Source: Paenibacillus gyeongsangnamensis (GTDB lineage Bacteria > Bacillota > Bacilli > Paenibacillales > NBRC-103111). Taken from it: 64,000 bases of DNA. The notes under the pieces are model-generated. The model ran no database searches. It had not been told where the DNA came from and saw nothing but the letters and a program-made list of their open reading frames with translations. Shown piece after piece: positions 35,535 through 44,498 of the stretch. Position 1 is the first letter of the stretch. Each line of letters begins with the position of its first letter. A program made the position numbers and the translations under genes. The DNA lies in NCBI RefSeq assembly GCF_027533625.1, contig NZ_JAQAGZ010000002.1:310001-374000 (forward strand), written 5' to 3'.

Positions 35535-36086
35535 ATGATTGTTTCTAAGAAAGAAACGGTGCTTTCTTATATTGTTGCCTTTGTACTGGTTTTATTGATG
35601 GTGGCATCTGCTGTATGGCTGGATGATCGTGAAGTCATTTTGCCTGAAATTGCAGCTATGGCGGTAGGTATGTGGGTATACAGAGAACCAGGATGGATCA
35701 AGCAGCCATTTAAGATTTTTATTGCTCCGTCGTTGACTGCTGTTATTGGTTTTGCAGTTAACCAATTAAACATGGCGTATGTAGGAAAGGTTATTCTAAC
35801 CTTGGTGCTTATCATGTTTGTTTTAAGTCTAATCCGGACGAGCCTGGCACCTTCTATCGCAACGGGATTGTTACCTCTGGTGATAAATGCAACCGAATGG
35901 ACTTTCATTCTATCAGTTGTCGTATTGACATTGGTGCTGATGCTTGGGGTGCTGGCAGTTGGTATTCATAAGGGACTTGAACAGAAAGTACAGGTCAATA
36001 TCAAATACATGATTATATATGTTTTGCTCAACATCATTTGGATCAGTCTAGTTTGGATTGCTGGATACCCACAACTTGCAGTTTAG
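35535..36086 (+). CDS. HPP-like integral membrane protein
   Basis: About 183 residues and five or six hydrophobic segments (LSYIVAFVLVLLMVASAVWL; IFIAPSLTAVIGFAVN; VILTLVLIMFVLSLI; FILSVVVLTLVLMLGVLAV; YMIIYVLLNIIWISLVWIAG). Conserved spots shared with the broken paralogue at 15376-16109 are ILPEIAAMAVGMWVYREPGWI and SIATGLLPLVINA. The fold resembles HPP-family membrane proteins, which are proposed nitrite/anion transporters in some bacteria, but I hold this only tentatively. The start is ATG 35535; TTG 35523 is also possible. No operon partners. Confidence 0.65.
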   Translation: MIVSKKETVLSYIVAFVLVLLMVASAVWLDDREVILPEIAAMAVGMWVYREPGWIKQPFKIFIAPSLTAVIGFAVNQLNMAYVGKVILTLVLIMFVLSLIRTSLAPSIATGLLPLVINATEWTFILSVVVLTLVLMLGVLAVGIHKGLEQKVQVNIKYMIIYVLLNIIWISLVWIAGYPQLAV

Positions 36087-36156
36087 GGAATTTATTTTAT
36101 CCTCGACCAATTTAATGAGCCGTCCAATTTATGTGCCTGCCTTCGTTTATACTGAA

Positions 36157-36182
36157 GCAGCTTGCCTACACCGGCAAGCTGC
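36157..36182. terminator. Terminator hairpin after the membrane protein gene
   Basis: GCAGCTTGCC (36157-36166) pairs with GGCAAGCTGC (36173-36182) with a 6-nt loop, followed by CTCTTTAACTT. It lies between convergent genes. Confidence 0.65.
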
Positions 36183-36226
36183 CTCTTTAACTTGAAATGT
36201 TTTACCGCTTCGCCTTATAAAACTCA

Positions 36227-36598
36227 TTATCCGATTTCCGGATAGTCGATCAGAGCATCCTCGTCTTCCGCTTTTTCCCGGGGCGGCTGAAACGGAGGCA
36301 GCCGGCGCGAGAACATGCCGAATGCTGCTGGGGCGATGTGCCCCTGTGCTCCCATCTCCTGCACGTAGACCAGAGAGGTGCAAATGCCCTTCACAGCGTC
36401 CAGACGCCGGTTTGTGTCGAAATCTCCGATCCAATGGCGATAACTTCCACATACGGCACTGGGCAGAAGCCCGGTTTTCGAGGCAGCTTCGATAATTTCA
36501 GCGGTCACGTCCATATTCAGCGGGCCATCAAAATGGACGATCTCTACCCCATCGATTCCAAGTTCCTTAGCTGTCGCAAAGATGTCCTCGTAACGCAT
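36227..36598 (-). pseudogene. Sugar phosphate isomerase/epimerase, N-terminal fragment
   Basis: MRYEDIFATAKELGIDGVEIVHF, SAVCGSYRHWIGDFDTNRRLDAVKG and GAQGHIAPAAFGMFSRRLPPF are typical of the AP-endonuclease-2-like TIM barrels near carbohydrate loci. The frame stops after about 124 residues (family ~280), so the metal site formed by later Glu/His/Asp residues is missing. AAGGAGG upstream is in better register with a neighbouring ATG (36607 region) in another frame, hinting at a further frameshift at the start. Last in the sulfatase locus. Confidence 0.65.
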
Positions 36599-36825
36599 AG
36601 TGCCATTCTTCTTCCTCCTTTTCATAGTAAAAAGAGCGCAAAAAAAAGACCCATGAGTGGATTTATGCGCACCTCGCACATAAAATCAACCCATATGGTC
36701 TTCGGCTTCACATAACAGCCCAACAAACGGGTACCAAATTTTTTAATCTCATTGTATTTATATATCAAACTACCTATACAGATGAAACTTCAAGCAACCC
36801 ACCTAATGTAACTAACACAAGGATT

Positions 36826-38370
36826 TTAAACCGGCATCCCATAAAAAGCGAAATGCGCCTGCGGCGTGCCGTTGAGTAAATTGCCGTCACACTCCTTGAT
36901 CAGCTTTTGTCTAAGCTCCGACACCTTGTACGGATAATGCGCGGCCACATTTTGCTCCTCCCGGTAATCCGTTGTGATTTGATACAACTGATAATCTATG
37001 GCTTCGTCCATCTGCTCGAGAAAAGCCCCGAACGGACCGATTTTATATTTATCCATATTCACAACGCATCGCAGTTTCCAACCGTCTCTCGAGATGATGG
37101 CAGGCCCCAAGTAGCTGGAATATACAATATATTCATGCTCCTCAGCTGCTCTGCAGCCCTCGCTGGTCCATATCGAAGCAAACGAAACGCCGTCTTTATT
37201 AGGAGGCATCGGCTGCCCGAGCAGTTCGGCAAACGTAGGCATTAGGTCATAGTTGGCTATAAGTCTATCGCTCACCGTATGAGGATTAATATGTCCGGGC
37301 CAGCGAATTAAGTAAGGGATCTTGACGCCACCTTCCCAACTGGTCAGCTTGAGCCCGGCCATGCCGTTATTTCCGTCGAAAATATCGCCACAAGTATCTG
37401 AATGAAACTTGGTATGCACATTATCGATCGGCGTGCCGTTGAGCATCACTTGCCCCGAAACCCGGCTAGGCTGTGAATAGGCCAACGTATGCCCATTATC
37501 CGAACAGAAAATAATAATCGTCTGCTGAGCAAGATCCAAAGCATCCAACTCATCCAGAATAGTTCCTACGGTCTGATCGAGCCGCAATACCATAGATGCG
37601 TACTCCTTCTCGATATCCGTTAATTCCGGATGTTCCTTCACGGAAGGGTGAATTTGCGGATAAAAAACTGGGCCGTGGGGAAGCTGTGACGGATGATACA
37701 GAAAAAATGGCCGGTCCTTGTTTTGCCGGATGAACTCCACTATTTTTCGGTCATACAAGTCCTGGGAGTAGACTTTTCTTCCGGTCATGTCGATCCGTTC
37801 GCCGTTTTCGAAGGCGCTCCGCCTCGCCCCGCAGTTCACATACGTGTTTCCATCTATAGGCACCGCCTTTCCATTCTCGAAAAGAAAGGTCGGATAATAC
37901 CCATGACAACGTTGATGATCGTAATCTCCGTAATGATAGTCCCAGCCGTGCCGAGCCAGCTCGTCGCCGGTCGTTGCAAAGCCCCACTCCAGCTTACCGA
38001 TCTGTCCGGTGACATACCCTGCCTGCTTGGCAATTTGAGGCAAATAGACGTCCTCCGGCCCTCCCTGAATTCCGGTGTTATGGATAAGTTCATAAATTTG
38101 CTCCAAGCTCATGTTTCCCTTATCCAGTTCCATGTAGACACCGGCCTTATTGAAGGTCCACCGGCCGGCATGGGCATCGTGCACCCCACACAGCAAGCTC
38201 GCTCTGGCTGGAGCGCAAAATGCGCAGCCATAGGCTTGGGTTAACCTCATACCTTCCGAAGCCAACCTGTCGATGTTGGGGGTGGTGATCAGCTTTTGTC
38301 CATAGCAGCTCAGCATGCCTCTACCGAGATCATCGGCATAAATCAATATGATATTCGGGGTCGTTTTCAT
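36826..38370 (-). CDS. Sulfatase (type I, formylglycine-dependent)
   Basis: 514 residues, alkaline phosphatase superfamily. The N-terminal NIILIYADDLGRGMLSCYG holds the Asp-Asp calcium ligands. CAPARASLL (about residue 52) is the C-x-P-x-R signature in which Cys becomes formylglycine. CSDNGHTLAY carries later metal ligands. It should remove sulfate esters, probably from a carbohydrate given the neighbouring ABC transporter. No signal peptide, so it acts in the cytoplasm after uptake. ATG overlaps the preceding sulfatase stop (ATGAAATGA), indicating translational coupling. Confidence 0.88.
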   Translation of the reverse strand: MKTTPNIILIYADDLGRGMLSCYGQKLITTPNIDRLASEGMRLTQAYGCAFCAPARASLLCGVHDAHAGRWTFNKAGVYMELDKGNMSLEQIYELIHNTGIQGGPEDVYLPQIAKQAGYVTGQIGKLEWGFATTGDELARHGWDYHYGDYDHQRCHGYYPTFLFENGKAVPIDGNTYVNCGARRSAFENGERIDMTGRKVYSQDLYDRKIVEFIRQNKDRPFFLYHPSQLPHGPVFYPQIHPSVKEHPELTDIEKEYASMVLRLDQTVGTILDELDALDLAQQTIIIFCSDNGHTLAYSQPSRVSGQVMLNGTPIDNVHTKFHSDTCGDIFDGNNGMAGLKLTSWEGGVKIPYLIRWPGHINPHTVSDRLIANYDLMPTFAELLGQPMPPNKDGVSFASIWTSEGCRAAEEHEYIVYSSYLGPAIISRDGWKLRCVVNMDKYKIGPFGAFLEQMDEAIDYQLYQITTDYREEQNVAAHYPYKVSELRQKLIKECDGNLLNGTPQAHFAFYGMPV

Positions 38371-39824
38371 TTCATACCTTCCGGATTCAGTTTATTTGGA
38401 AAAGGCACCGCATCCGCCGTTTCCATGTACCAATCAACCAACCGTTCCAGCAGTTCCTGTCTCACTCCTTCATAATCTTCGTCCTCGATCAGATTGTGAA
38501 GCTCGTCCGGATCCTTCGTCAGATCATACAGCTCATCCCGTTCGTACAGCCGTTTCACATACTTAAAGGTCTTGGTTCTCGCCATCACCACTTTACCGTG
38601 CAGCTCCGGATAATCGTTCTGCGCTCCGACCCGAGGCCAGTATTGGGCCCCGGGCTTGAGGCCGTTCGGTTCGTGCGTATGCGGCTCATACGCGAGAGCC
38701 CCGCCCTCGCAAAACACGACTTCGCGATGCTCGTCCGCCAGTCCTTGGCTTACGGGAACAAGCGATTTGCTGAATGTGGTATGGCGGTTCGGCAGCTCGG
38801 CGAGCTCCGCGACCGTCGCATAGAAATCGAGCATCTCGACCAGCGCATCTACGGGCCGCTCTCTTATCGGAATTGAGATCGACGACGGATATTTTATAAT
38901 CAGCGGCACTTTGCTGAGGCTGTCGTCAAAGTTGTTCTGCGACTTTTCCACCATCCGGTAATCACCGGCATATTCCCCATGGTCACTGAACAAAAATACC
39001 GCGGAGTCATCCCAATAGCCGTTAAGCCTAACGGCCTCAGTCAATCTTCCCAGCGAAGCATCCACCTTCGTAATCATCCCGTAGTAGACGGCCAAAATCT
39101 CCTTCAGCTCCCCCTCGCTCAGCCGGTCAAGTCCCATACGATCGCGCACTTTATCCAGAAAAGCGGATTTCGTGCCGGGCTCCGGCTGGGGAATAATGGG
39201 CGGCAGCTTGTCCCGGTCATACATCGAGAAATACGGTTCCTCCACGCGGAACGGCGGGTGCGGTGCAGCCAAGTTAATGAATAGACAGAACGGCTCCTGC
39301 GGTTTGCTGTTCAAAAAGTTTATCGCGCCCTGGACGATCGCGTCATCGCGGGTCACCATCGGTTCGTCACCCGCCTTGCCGCGGTAAAAGGAGTAGAATA
39401 GGCGATGCTCCGCATCCATGACAGGGCCTGAATAAGGCTGATAGCTGCCGGGCTCCGGAACAAACAGCTCCGAGCAGCATTCGGAGATGTCCTCGCATTG
39501 GACAGGGCCTATACCGTTGCACCATACATAATAGCCTTTATCCTTCAGTTCCTTCAAGATGACAGGGTCTCCGTCGGCTACGACAAGTTTATGCTCCTGG
39601 ACACGGTGTCCCTTGACGTGAGGATATCTTCCGCTCATAAACGAGCAGCGGCTCGGAGTACATACCGTATTCTGTACGAAGCAATTAGAGAACGCGACTC
39701 CTTCGCCGGCCAGTGCAACAGCGTTGGGTGTTCGAATTACCTCATTGCCGAGGCACCCTACATCTTTGCCGCGCCAAGAATCGGAAATAAAAATAATGAG
39801 ATTGGGCAGCTTCGATTGCGCCAT
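38367..39824 (-). CDS. Sulfatase (type I, formylglycine-dependent)
   Basis: 485 residues. NLIIFISDSWRGKDVGCLGN, the active-site motif CTPSRCSFMSGRYPH (C-x-P-S-R, near residue 56), INLAAPHPPF (His ligand) and FLFSDHGEYAGD (Asp-His ligands) are all intact, so it should be active. No signal peptide. ATG follows GGGAGG by 9 bp. It is preceded directly (3 bp) by the degenerate sulfatase and overlaps the next sulfatase by 4 bp. All three belong to the ABC-transporter locus upstream on the same strand. A sulfated glycan or desulfation step in a sulfated sugar pathway is likely; the actual substrate is unknown. Confidence 0.88.
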   Translation of the reverse strand: MAQSKLPNLIIFISDSWRGKDVGCLGNEVIRTPNAVALAGEGVAFSNCFVQNTVCTPSRCSFMSGRYPHVKGHRVQEHKLVVADGDPVILKELKDKGYYVWCNGIGPVQCEDISECCSELFVPEPGSYQPYSGPVMDAEHRLFYSFYRGKAGDEPMVTRDDAIVQGAINFLNSKPQEPFCLFINLAAPHPPFRVEEPYFSMYDRDKLPPIIPQPEPGTKSAFLDKVRDRMGLDRLSEGELKEILAVYYGMITKVDASLGRLTEAVRLNGYWDDSAVFLFSDHGEYAGDYRMVEKSQNNFDDSLSKVPLIIKYPSSISIPIRERPVDALVEMLDFYATVAELAELPNRHTTFSKSLVPVSQGLADEHREVVFCEGGALAYEPHTHEPNGLKPGAQYWPRVGAQNDYPELHGKVVMARTKTFKYVKRLYERDELYDLTKDPDELHNLIEDEDYEGVRQELLERLVDWYMETADAVPFPNKLNPEGMK

Positions 39825-39827
39825 CGC

Positions 39828-40907
39828 TTACAGCCTCCCTTCCAATTTGTGCATCACCGGTTCATAGGGTACAACGTCAATGGTCTCCATGTACCGTATG
39901 GCGAGCAGGTTTAACAGCTTCTTGCGTACGGATTCGTACTGCGGATCATCGGCAAGGTTCACCAGCTCCTTCGGATCGATAGACAGGTCGTAAAGCTCGG
40001 TCTGCTCATTTAAGCGCTTGATGAATTTCCACTCTGCCGTTCTGAGCATGACGCTTTTTCCCCTAGCAAGCTTTCCGCCTGCGTGCGGCTCGGTGACGAG
40101 GCAGCCTCCCTCGCAGAATACCTGTTCACGGTGACGCTCCGCCTTGCCCTGAATGATTGGTAAAAGTGACCTGCCAAAGTGGGTATGCCGCTGGGGAAGC
40201 CCGGCCAGCTCTGCAATAGTTGCATAAACATCGATCAATTCGACGAGCGCACCTACCTGCTGCCCTTCCTCCGGAATCGCCGTGCAAGAGGAGGGATACT
40301 TGATAAGAAGCGGGACGTGAGCGGCAGTGAAACCGTCAACCCGTGCAGCCGCACTACGCCGGCCTCGTGCGCTAAAGAGGAATAACGCCGTATTATCCCA
40401 TTCCCCCGCCGCCTTCCACGCATCCGTCAGCCGCCCTATAACGGTCCTCAGTTCGACCTCATCACGCAGCGTCAAGCATATGCAAATTGGCTTGTTTTGC
40501 GCTTGCTCCACAAATTTAACGGCTCCATCAACCAGCACCTCAGCATATGCTTCCGTCTGCTCCGGACGAAACCTGACAGTGCAGACGCGGCTTTCCGCCT
40601 CCGCGTCAACAACCGGATTATCCCCTCCCCACCAGGTGGCAAAGCCCCGTTCCGTCAGCTGCTTCAATAAGAACGGCTCCGTGGGAGCAAGCCGATATTC
40701 CGGCGTACGATGACCTCTGACATGCGGATACCAGCCGGTCATGAACGAACAGAAGCTCGGGGTGAGCTCTTCACTTTGAGCATAACATTGGGTGAAGCGA
40801 ATACCTTCCAATGAGCCCAAGGAATCATCCCAATCATCCATGCTTCCCCCGTCCAGTATAACCAAAACAATATTCGGTCCAGCTTGTTTTTCCAATGACC
40901 AAACCAC
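39828..40907 (-). CDS. Sulfatase-family protein lacking catalytic residues (pseudoenzyme)
   Basis: 359 residues, clearly related to the sulfatase next door (same GWYPHVRGHR after the motif, same EVIDxYATIAELAGLPQRHTHFGRSLLP and C-terminus). But the active-site motif C-T-P-S-R is L-T-P-S-F here, the Asp-His-Gly metal segment is FSARGRR, and the middle His-bearing segment (NLAAPHPPF) is deleted. The frame is open throughout and has no stops, so it could be a selected inactive partner or a gene in early decay. It lies 3 bp before the second sulfatase. The start may be GTG 40907 or TTG 40895 (AAAGGTGG 8 bp upstream). Confidence 0.75.
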   Translation of the reverse strand: MVWSLEKQAGPNIVLVILDGGSMDDWDDSLGSLEGIRFTQCYAQSEELTPSFCSFMTGWYPHVRGHRTPEYRLAPTEPFLLKQLTERGFATWWGGDNPVVDAEAESRVCTVRFRPEQTEAYAEVLVDGAVKFVEQAQNKPICICLTLRDEVELRTVIGRLTDAWKAAGEWDNTALFLFSARGRRSAAARVDGFTAAHVPLLIKYPSSCTAIPEEGQQVGALVELIDVYATIAELAGLPQRHTHFGRSLLPIIQGKAERHREQVFCEGGCLVTEPHAGGKLARGKSVMLRTAEWKFIKRLNEQTELYDLSIDPKELVNLADDPQYESVRKKLLNLLAIRYMETIDVVPYEPVMHKLEGRL

Positions 40908-40931
40908 CTTTGCTTTCGATTCGTCACTCGC

Positions 40932-41906
40932 TTACCATAACCCTAGACCGCCCAATCTTCGGATGATCCAGTTCGTCGCCAAAACCAGCATGAGACCGAC
41001 AACTGATTTGAACAATCCGGCGGCTGCGGCAAGCGAGAACCGGCCCACCGAAATGCCCACCCGGTAAACATACGTATCCAGGATATCGGCAACCTGATAC
41101 ACCAGTGCGTTATAAAGCACGAACACTTGATCGAAGCCTGCGTTTAAGATATGACCGGTTTTCAAAATGAGCAAAATATAAATCGTCGTTCGGATCGATG
41201 GAATCGTCACGTAACGCATCGCATCGAAACGGTTTGCTCCGTCCATTCTGGCTGCCTCGTAGAGCTCCGGGTTAATGCCGGATATCGCTGCCATATAGAT
41301 GACCGTTCCCCAGCCCGCTTCCTTCCATATGTCGGACGCGACCAGCACGCTGCGGAACGTTTCCGGCTGCGTAAGCGGCGAAGTATGCAGACCGAATAGA
41401 GAAAGAAGTCCCGTGCTGGAGGAAAACAGCGTAAACATGATGCCGCCAAGGATGACCCATGAAACAAAATGGGGGAAATACACGATCGTTTGGATGATGC
41501 GTTTCATGCTTGGCTTCAGTACCTCGTTAAGAAGAAGAGCCAGGACGATCGGAACGGGAAAGCCGAAAATCAGCTTATAGAAGCTGATAAGGATCGTGTT
41601 TTTGAGCGCTAACCAAAAATCCTCCGCGGCAAACAACAGCTCGAACCACTTAAAGCCGGCCCATTCGCTTCCGAGAATCCCTTTGGTAATCTTGTAATCC
41701 TTAAAAGCGATCAGCATGCCAAGCATAGGGACATAATGAAATAAGAGGAAATAGACGATGCCCGGCAGCAAAAGCAAATAACAGTATTTGTACCGGTTCC
41801 ACAGATTAATCCGGCGATTGGTCCGCGTTTTCGGGAGGACGGCCATTTCCGGCCGCGCTCTCCCAGCGTTTTCGTCGATGTTACTTATTTCTTTGATTTT
41901 TTCCAT
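40932..41906 (-). CDS. ABC sugar transporter permease (LplB-like)
   Basis: 324 residues, six transmembrane helices. After a charged N-terminal tail, RYKYCYLLLLPGIVYFLLFHYVPMLGMLIAFKDY is typical of LplB permeases of Paenibacillus. The EAA loop for ATPase contact is EAARMDGANRFDAMRYVTIPSI. Its partner is the YtcP-like permease at 43483. No ATP-binding protein is encoded here; a shared MsmX-type ATPase is usual. The start ATG overlaps the end of the solute-binding protein gene. Confidence 0.88.
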   Translation of the reverse strand: MEKIKEISNIDENAGRARPEMAVLPKTRTNRRINLWNRYKYCYLLLLPGIVYFLLFHYVPMLGMLIAFKDYKITKGILGSEWAGFKWFELLFAAEDFWLALKNTILISFYKLIFGFPVPIVLALLLNEVLKPSMKRIIQTIVYFPHFVSWVILGGIMFTLFSSSTGLLSLFGLHTSPLTQPETFRSVLVASDIWKEAGWGTVIYMAAISGINPELYEAARMDGANRFDAMRYVTIPSIRTTIYILLILKTGHILNAGFDQVFVLYNALVYQVADILDTYVYRVGISVGRFSLAAAAGLFKSVVGLMLVLATNWIIRRLGGLGLW

Positions 41907-43438
41907 TCCGCGTTAACCTGCTCCTCGATTTTCTTTCCGCCCTGCTGGTAATACTTTTGAACGAATTCATCCCATTTATCTACCGGAAGCGCCCCTGTGA
42001 CTATTTTGACAAAATACTCGATCCACAGCTTGTTGATGTCCGGATACTCCTGCTGCGCCGGAACGGCTTTTGAAAATTGGTCCATGAAGGTGTTTTGTCC
42101 AGTAACTTCCAATCCTTTCAAAATAGGCTCGGAAGCCCAGCGCCGGTCGACGACATTAATAAATTGCACCGGGTTGGACAAACCGATCATGGTTAAATCA
42201 TCCGCCGAACTGGTTTGAGTAATAAGATTCTTCTGCTTGTCAAACGTGTAATCCTTGCCCTCCACGCCGTAAGTAATCAGCATATGGCCGCCGTCGGGAT
42301 CGTCGGACGCCGTCCAGTCGAGCATTCTGGCCAGAAGCTCCGGGTTTTTGGCTTTGGCGGAAATGACATAGAAGGTTCCACCGGCTCCGCCGGCCGGCCA
42401 GCCCTTCGCTCCATTAGGTCCGGTCTGGGGCGGAACCATCTGGAGCGACATTCCCGGTACAGTCTGCTTTAGCGACCGGTACACCGAATTACCGGGATCA
42501 AGCGGCCATACGGAACCGTTCCATACTCCGATCTTGGAATTAATGACCTTCTCGTTAAGCTGCTTACTGGTGGCTGTTACGAAATCCGGGTCGATAATCC
42601 CTTCTTTATACCATTGCTGGAGAACCGCCAGCGCCTGCTTGGTCTCCGGCAGCACCATCCCCTGCTTAAGGGAGCCTTGTCTTTCCAGCCAATAGCTCGG
42701 ATGCACGCCGAAGGCACCGAAGATCCCTTCGAAGCCGGCCGCCGTTCCCGTATTCTCCGGCTTCATGCCGCCTAACCCGTACGTATCGTTTTTCCCGTTC
42801 CGGTCCGGATCCTTTGTCGTGAACGCCTTCAATACCTCGTGAAACTCATCGAGCGTGCTCGGCATGGGAAGTCCCACATTGTCCAGCCAATCCTTGCGAA
42901 TGACATATCCACCCGCCGGGCCGTTAATCGGTTCCGGACGGAATGCATTCGGCAGCCCGTATATTTTCCCGTCGATGGTGCCGGCGTCAAGATCCTGTGG
43001 ACGAAACATTTTAGAAGCGTGCGGCATTTTGGGTAAAAGATCGTTAAGCGGCAAAATAAGGCCTTCATCGGCAAATTTCGTCAATGTCGCGAGGTTAACG
43101 TTGAAATAATCGGGTAAGGTACCGGATGTGGCCATGAGGTTCAGCTTCGTAAAGTACTCGTCCCCCGAGGCCAACGTCACCTTGAAATCGGCTCCCGTAA
43201 TCCCGGCTTTCTTTAGGCCGTCCAACATCATTTTGCGCCCTTCTCCGCCGTCCTGCGGATAATTGGGCTCTCCCCGGTTAAAGAACAAATTATAGGTGAC
43301 CGTATCTTCCATTTTGGCGCTGTTTCCAGCGTTCGAACCGGCAGCATCCGTGGCGGCAGGTTTGTCCTGGCAGGCAATTAGACTCGCGGCAACTGTAAAA
43401 ACCGTTATCCCCTTTAAGGTACTCCAAAGCTTCGGCAT
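41885..43438 (-). CDS. ABC sugar transporter solute-binding lipoprotein (LplA-like)
   Basis: About 517 residues. ATG 43438 (GGAGGAG 9 bp upstream) gives MPKLWSTLKGITVFTVAASLIAC, a lipoprotein signal with Cys at about 23. A long open frame upstream of it (to 43549) has no RBS. The mature part follows the large family-1 extracellular binding proteins used with LplB/YtcP permeases (about 500 residues): MMLDGLKKAGITGADFKV, LPDYFNVNLATLTKFADEGLILPLNDLLPK, DGKIYGLPN, GGYVIRKDWLDNVG. The presumed ligand is an oligosaccharide; sulfatases downstream suggest a sulfated one. Confidence 0.88.
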   Translation of the reverse strand: MPKLWSTLKGITVFTVAASLIACQDKPAATDAAGSNAGNSAKMEDTVTYNLFFNRGEPNYPQDGGEGRKMMLDGLKKAGITGADFKVTLASGDEYFTKLNLMATSGTLPDYFNVNLATLTKFADEGLILPLNDLLPKMPHASKMFRPQDLDAGTIDGKIYGLPNAFRPEPINGPAGGYVIRKDWLDNVGLPMPSTLDEFHEVLKAFTTKDPDRNGKNDTYGLGGMKPENTGTAAGFEGIFGAFGVHPSYWLERQGSLKQGMVLPETKQALAVLQQWYKEGIIDPDFVTATSKQLNEKVINSKIGVWNGSVWPLDPGNSVYRSLKQTVPGMSLQMVPPQTGPNGAKGWPAGGAGGTFYVISAKAKNPELLARMLDWTASDDPDGGHMLITYGVEGKDYTFDKQKNLITQTSSADDLTMIGLSNPVQFINVVDRRWASEPILKGLEVTGQNTFMDQFSKAVPAQQEYPDINKLWIEYFVKIVTGALPVDKWDEFVQKYYQQGGKKIEEQVNAEWKKSKK

Positions 43439-43482
43439 GGTTGGGTCTCCTCCTGAATCATGTTTGCGCGGCGCTAACCGCT

Positions 43483-44346
43483 TTACATTTTGACGGCGCC
43501 GATCAGGACACCTTTCGTGAAATGCTTTTGCAAGAAAGGATATACGCAAAGGATGGGAATCAGTGTGAGAACGACCGTGGCGGCGATGACCGATTCCGTG
43601 GTCGTGTTCGAAAACTGGCCTGACCTTTCCGCCATTTGCTGTCCGTTGATGACGTCTCGCAGCAGAACCGGAAGCGTATATTTTTCCCTGTCATTCAAGT
43701 AGATCAAGGCGTTAAAGAAGTTGTTCCATTGGCCTACCGCCTCCCACAGCATGATAGTGGCGAGGGCAGGCAGCGAAAGTGGAATGATGATACCGACAAA
43801 GATGCGAAGAAGACTCGCACCGTCCATTGTGGCGGATTCCTCCAATTCCGTAGGCAGCGACTGAAAAAAGCTTCGCATGACCAAAACGTTGTAGGCCGAA
43901 ATGGCACTAGGGATCATGAGCGCCCATAACGAGTTAATCATCCCCAATTCCTTAACCAGCAAATAACTCGGTATAATTCCTCCGCCAAACAGCATCGTGA
44001 ACAAAATCAGAAAGGTCACCAAATTTTTACCGGGCATTCCCTGCTTAATCAGCGGGTATGCGGTGCATGCCGTCAGCAGCGTGCTGAGGGTGGAGCCGAT
44101 GACGGTGATGAAGGCCGAATTGGCATAAGCGGTCCATAAATAATGTGATTTCAGCACCACAACGTAAGCATTGGCCGTAAAGCCGCGGGGCCATATAAAG
44201 AACCCGCCCGCCGTCGCCTCCTCAGCTGAGCTGAAGGACAGTGATAGCTCGTGCCAGAATGGGTATAACGTAATGAAAGCAATGAGCATCAGGCCGGCCG
44301 TATTAACAACCGGGAACCACTTGTCAAAAATATCTCTTAATCTCAC
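43483..44346 (-). CDS. ABC sugar transporter permease (YtcP-like)
   Basis: About 287 residues, six helices, with the EAA motif ESATMDGASLLRIFVGIIIPLSLPA (Ala/Gly-containing segment). GTG 44346 is chosen since AGGAG lies 8 bp before it; the longer frame to 44364 overlaps that site. It is the second permease of the transporter whose binding protein follows 45 bp downstream. Confidence 0.88.
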   Translation of the reverse strand: MRLRDIFDKWFPVVNTAGLMLIAFITLYPFWHELSLSFSSAEEATAGGFFIWPRGFTANAYVVVLKSHYLWTAYANSAFITVIGSTLSTLLTACTAYPLIKQGMPGKNLVTFLILFTMLFGGGIIPSYLLVKELGMINSLWALMIPSAISAYNVLVMRSFFQSLPTELEESATMDGASLLRIFVGIIIPLSLPALATIMLWEAVGQWNNFFNALIYLNDREKYTLPVLLRDVINGQQMAERSGQFSNTTTESVIAATVVLTLIPILCVYPFLQKHFTKGVLIGAVKM

Positions 44347-44456
44347 CTCGCGTTCTCCTCTCACAACATTGTAGTCTGGATAATTCCATTGTTATAGAAT
44401 GTGCTGCAGCAGAACAAGAATCAGTATTATTCCTCATACCGAAGAAATAGCGAAAA

Positions 44457-44489
44457 TCCTGACCACATCAAAAAGTGATGAGTCAGGAT
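44457..44489 (-). terminator. Hairpin after the AraC sensor-regulator gene
   Basis: ATCCTGAC (44457-44464) pairs with GTCAGGAT (44482-44489) just after the stop at 44499 (minus strand), so the regulator seems to have its own transcription unit. Confidence 0.55.
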
Positions 44490-44498
44490 AGAAATTTA

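Noticed and set aside
36105..36128. TTGGACGG and TTGGTCGA near the end of the HPP-like gene as another regulon operator
   Set aside because: Spacing is 17 bp, not 24-25, and no gene starts within 100 bp in that direction.
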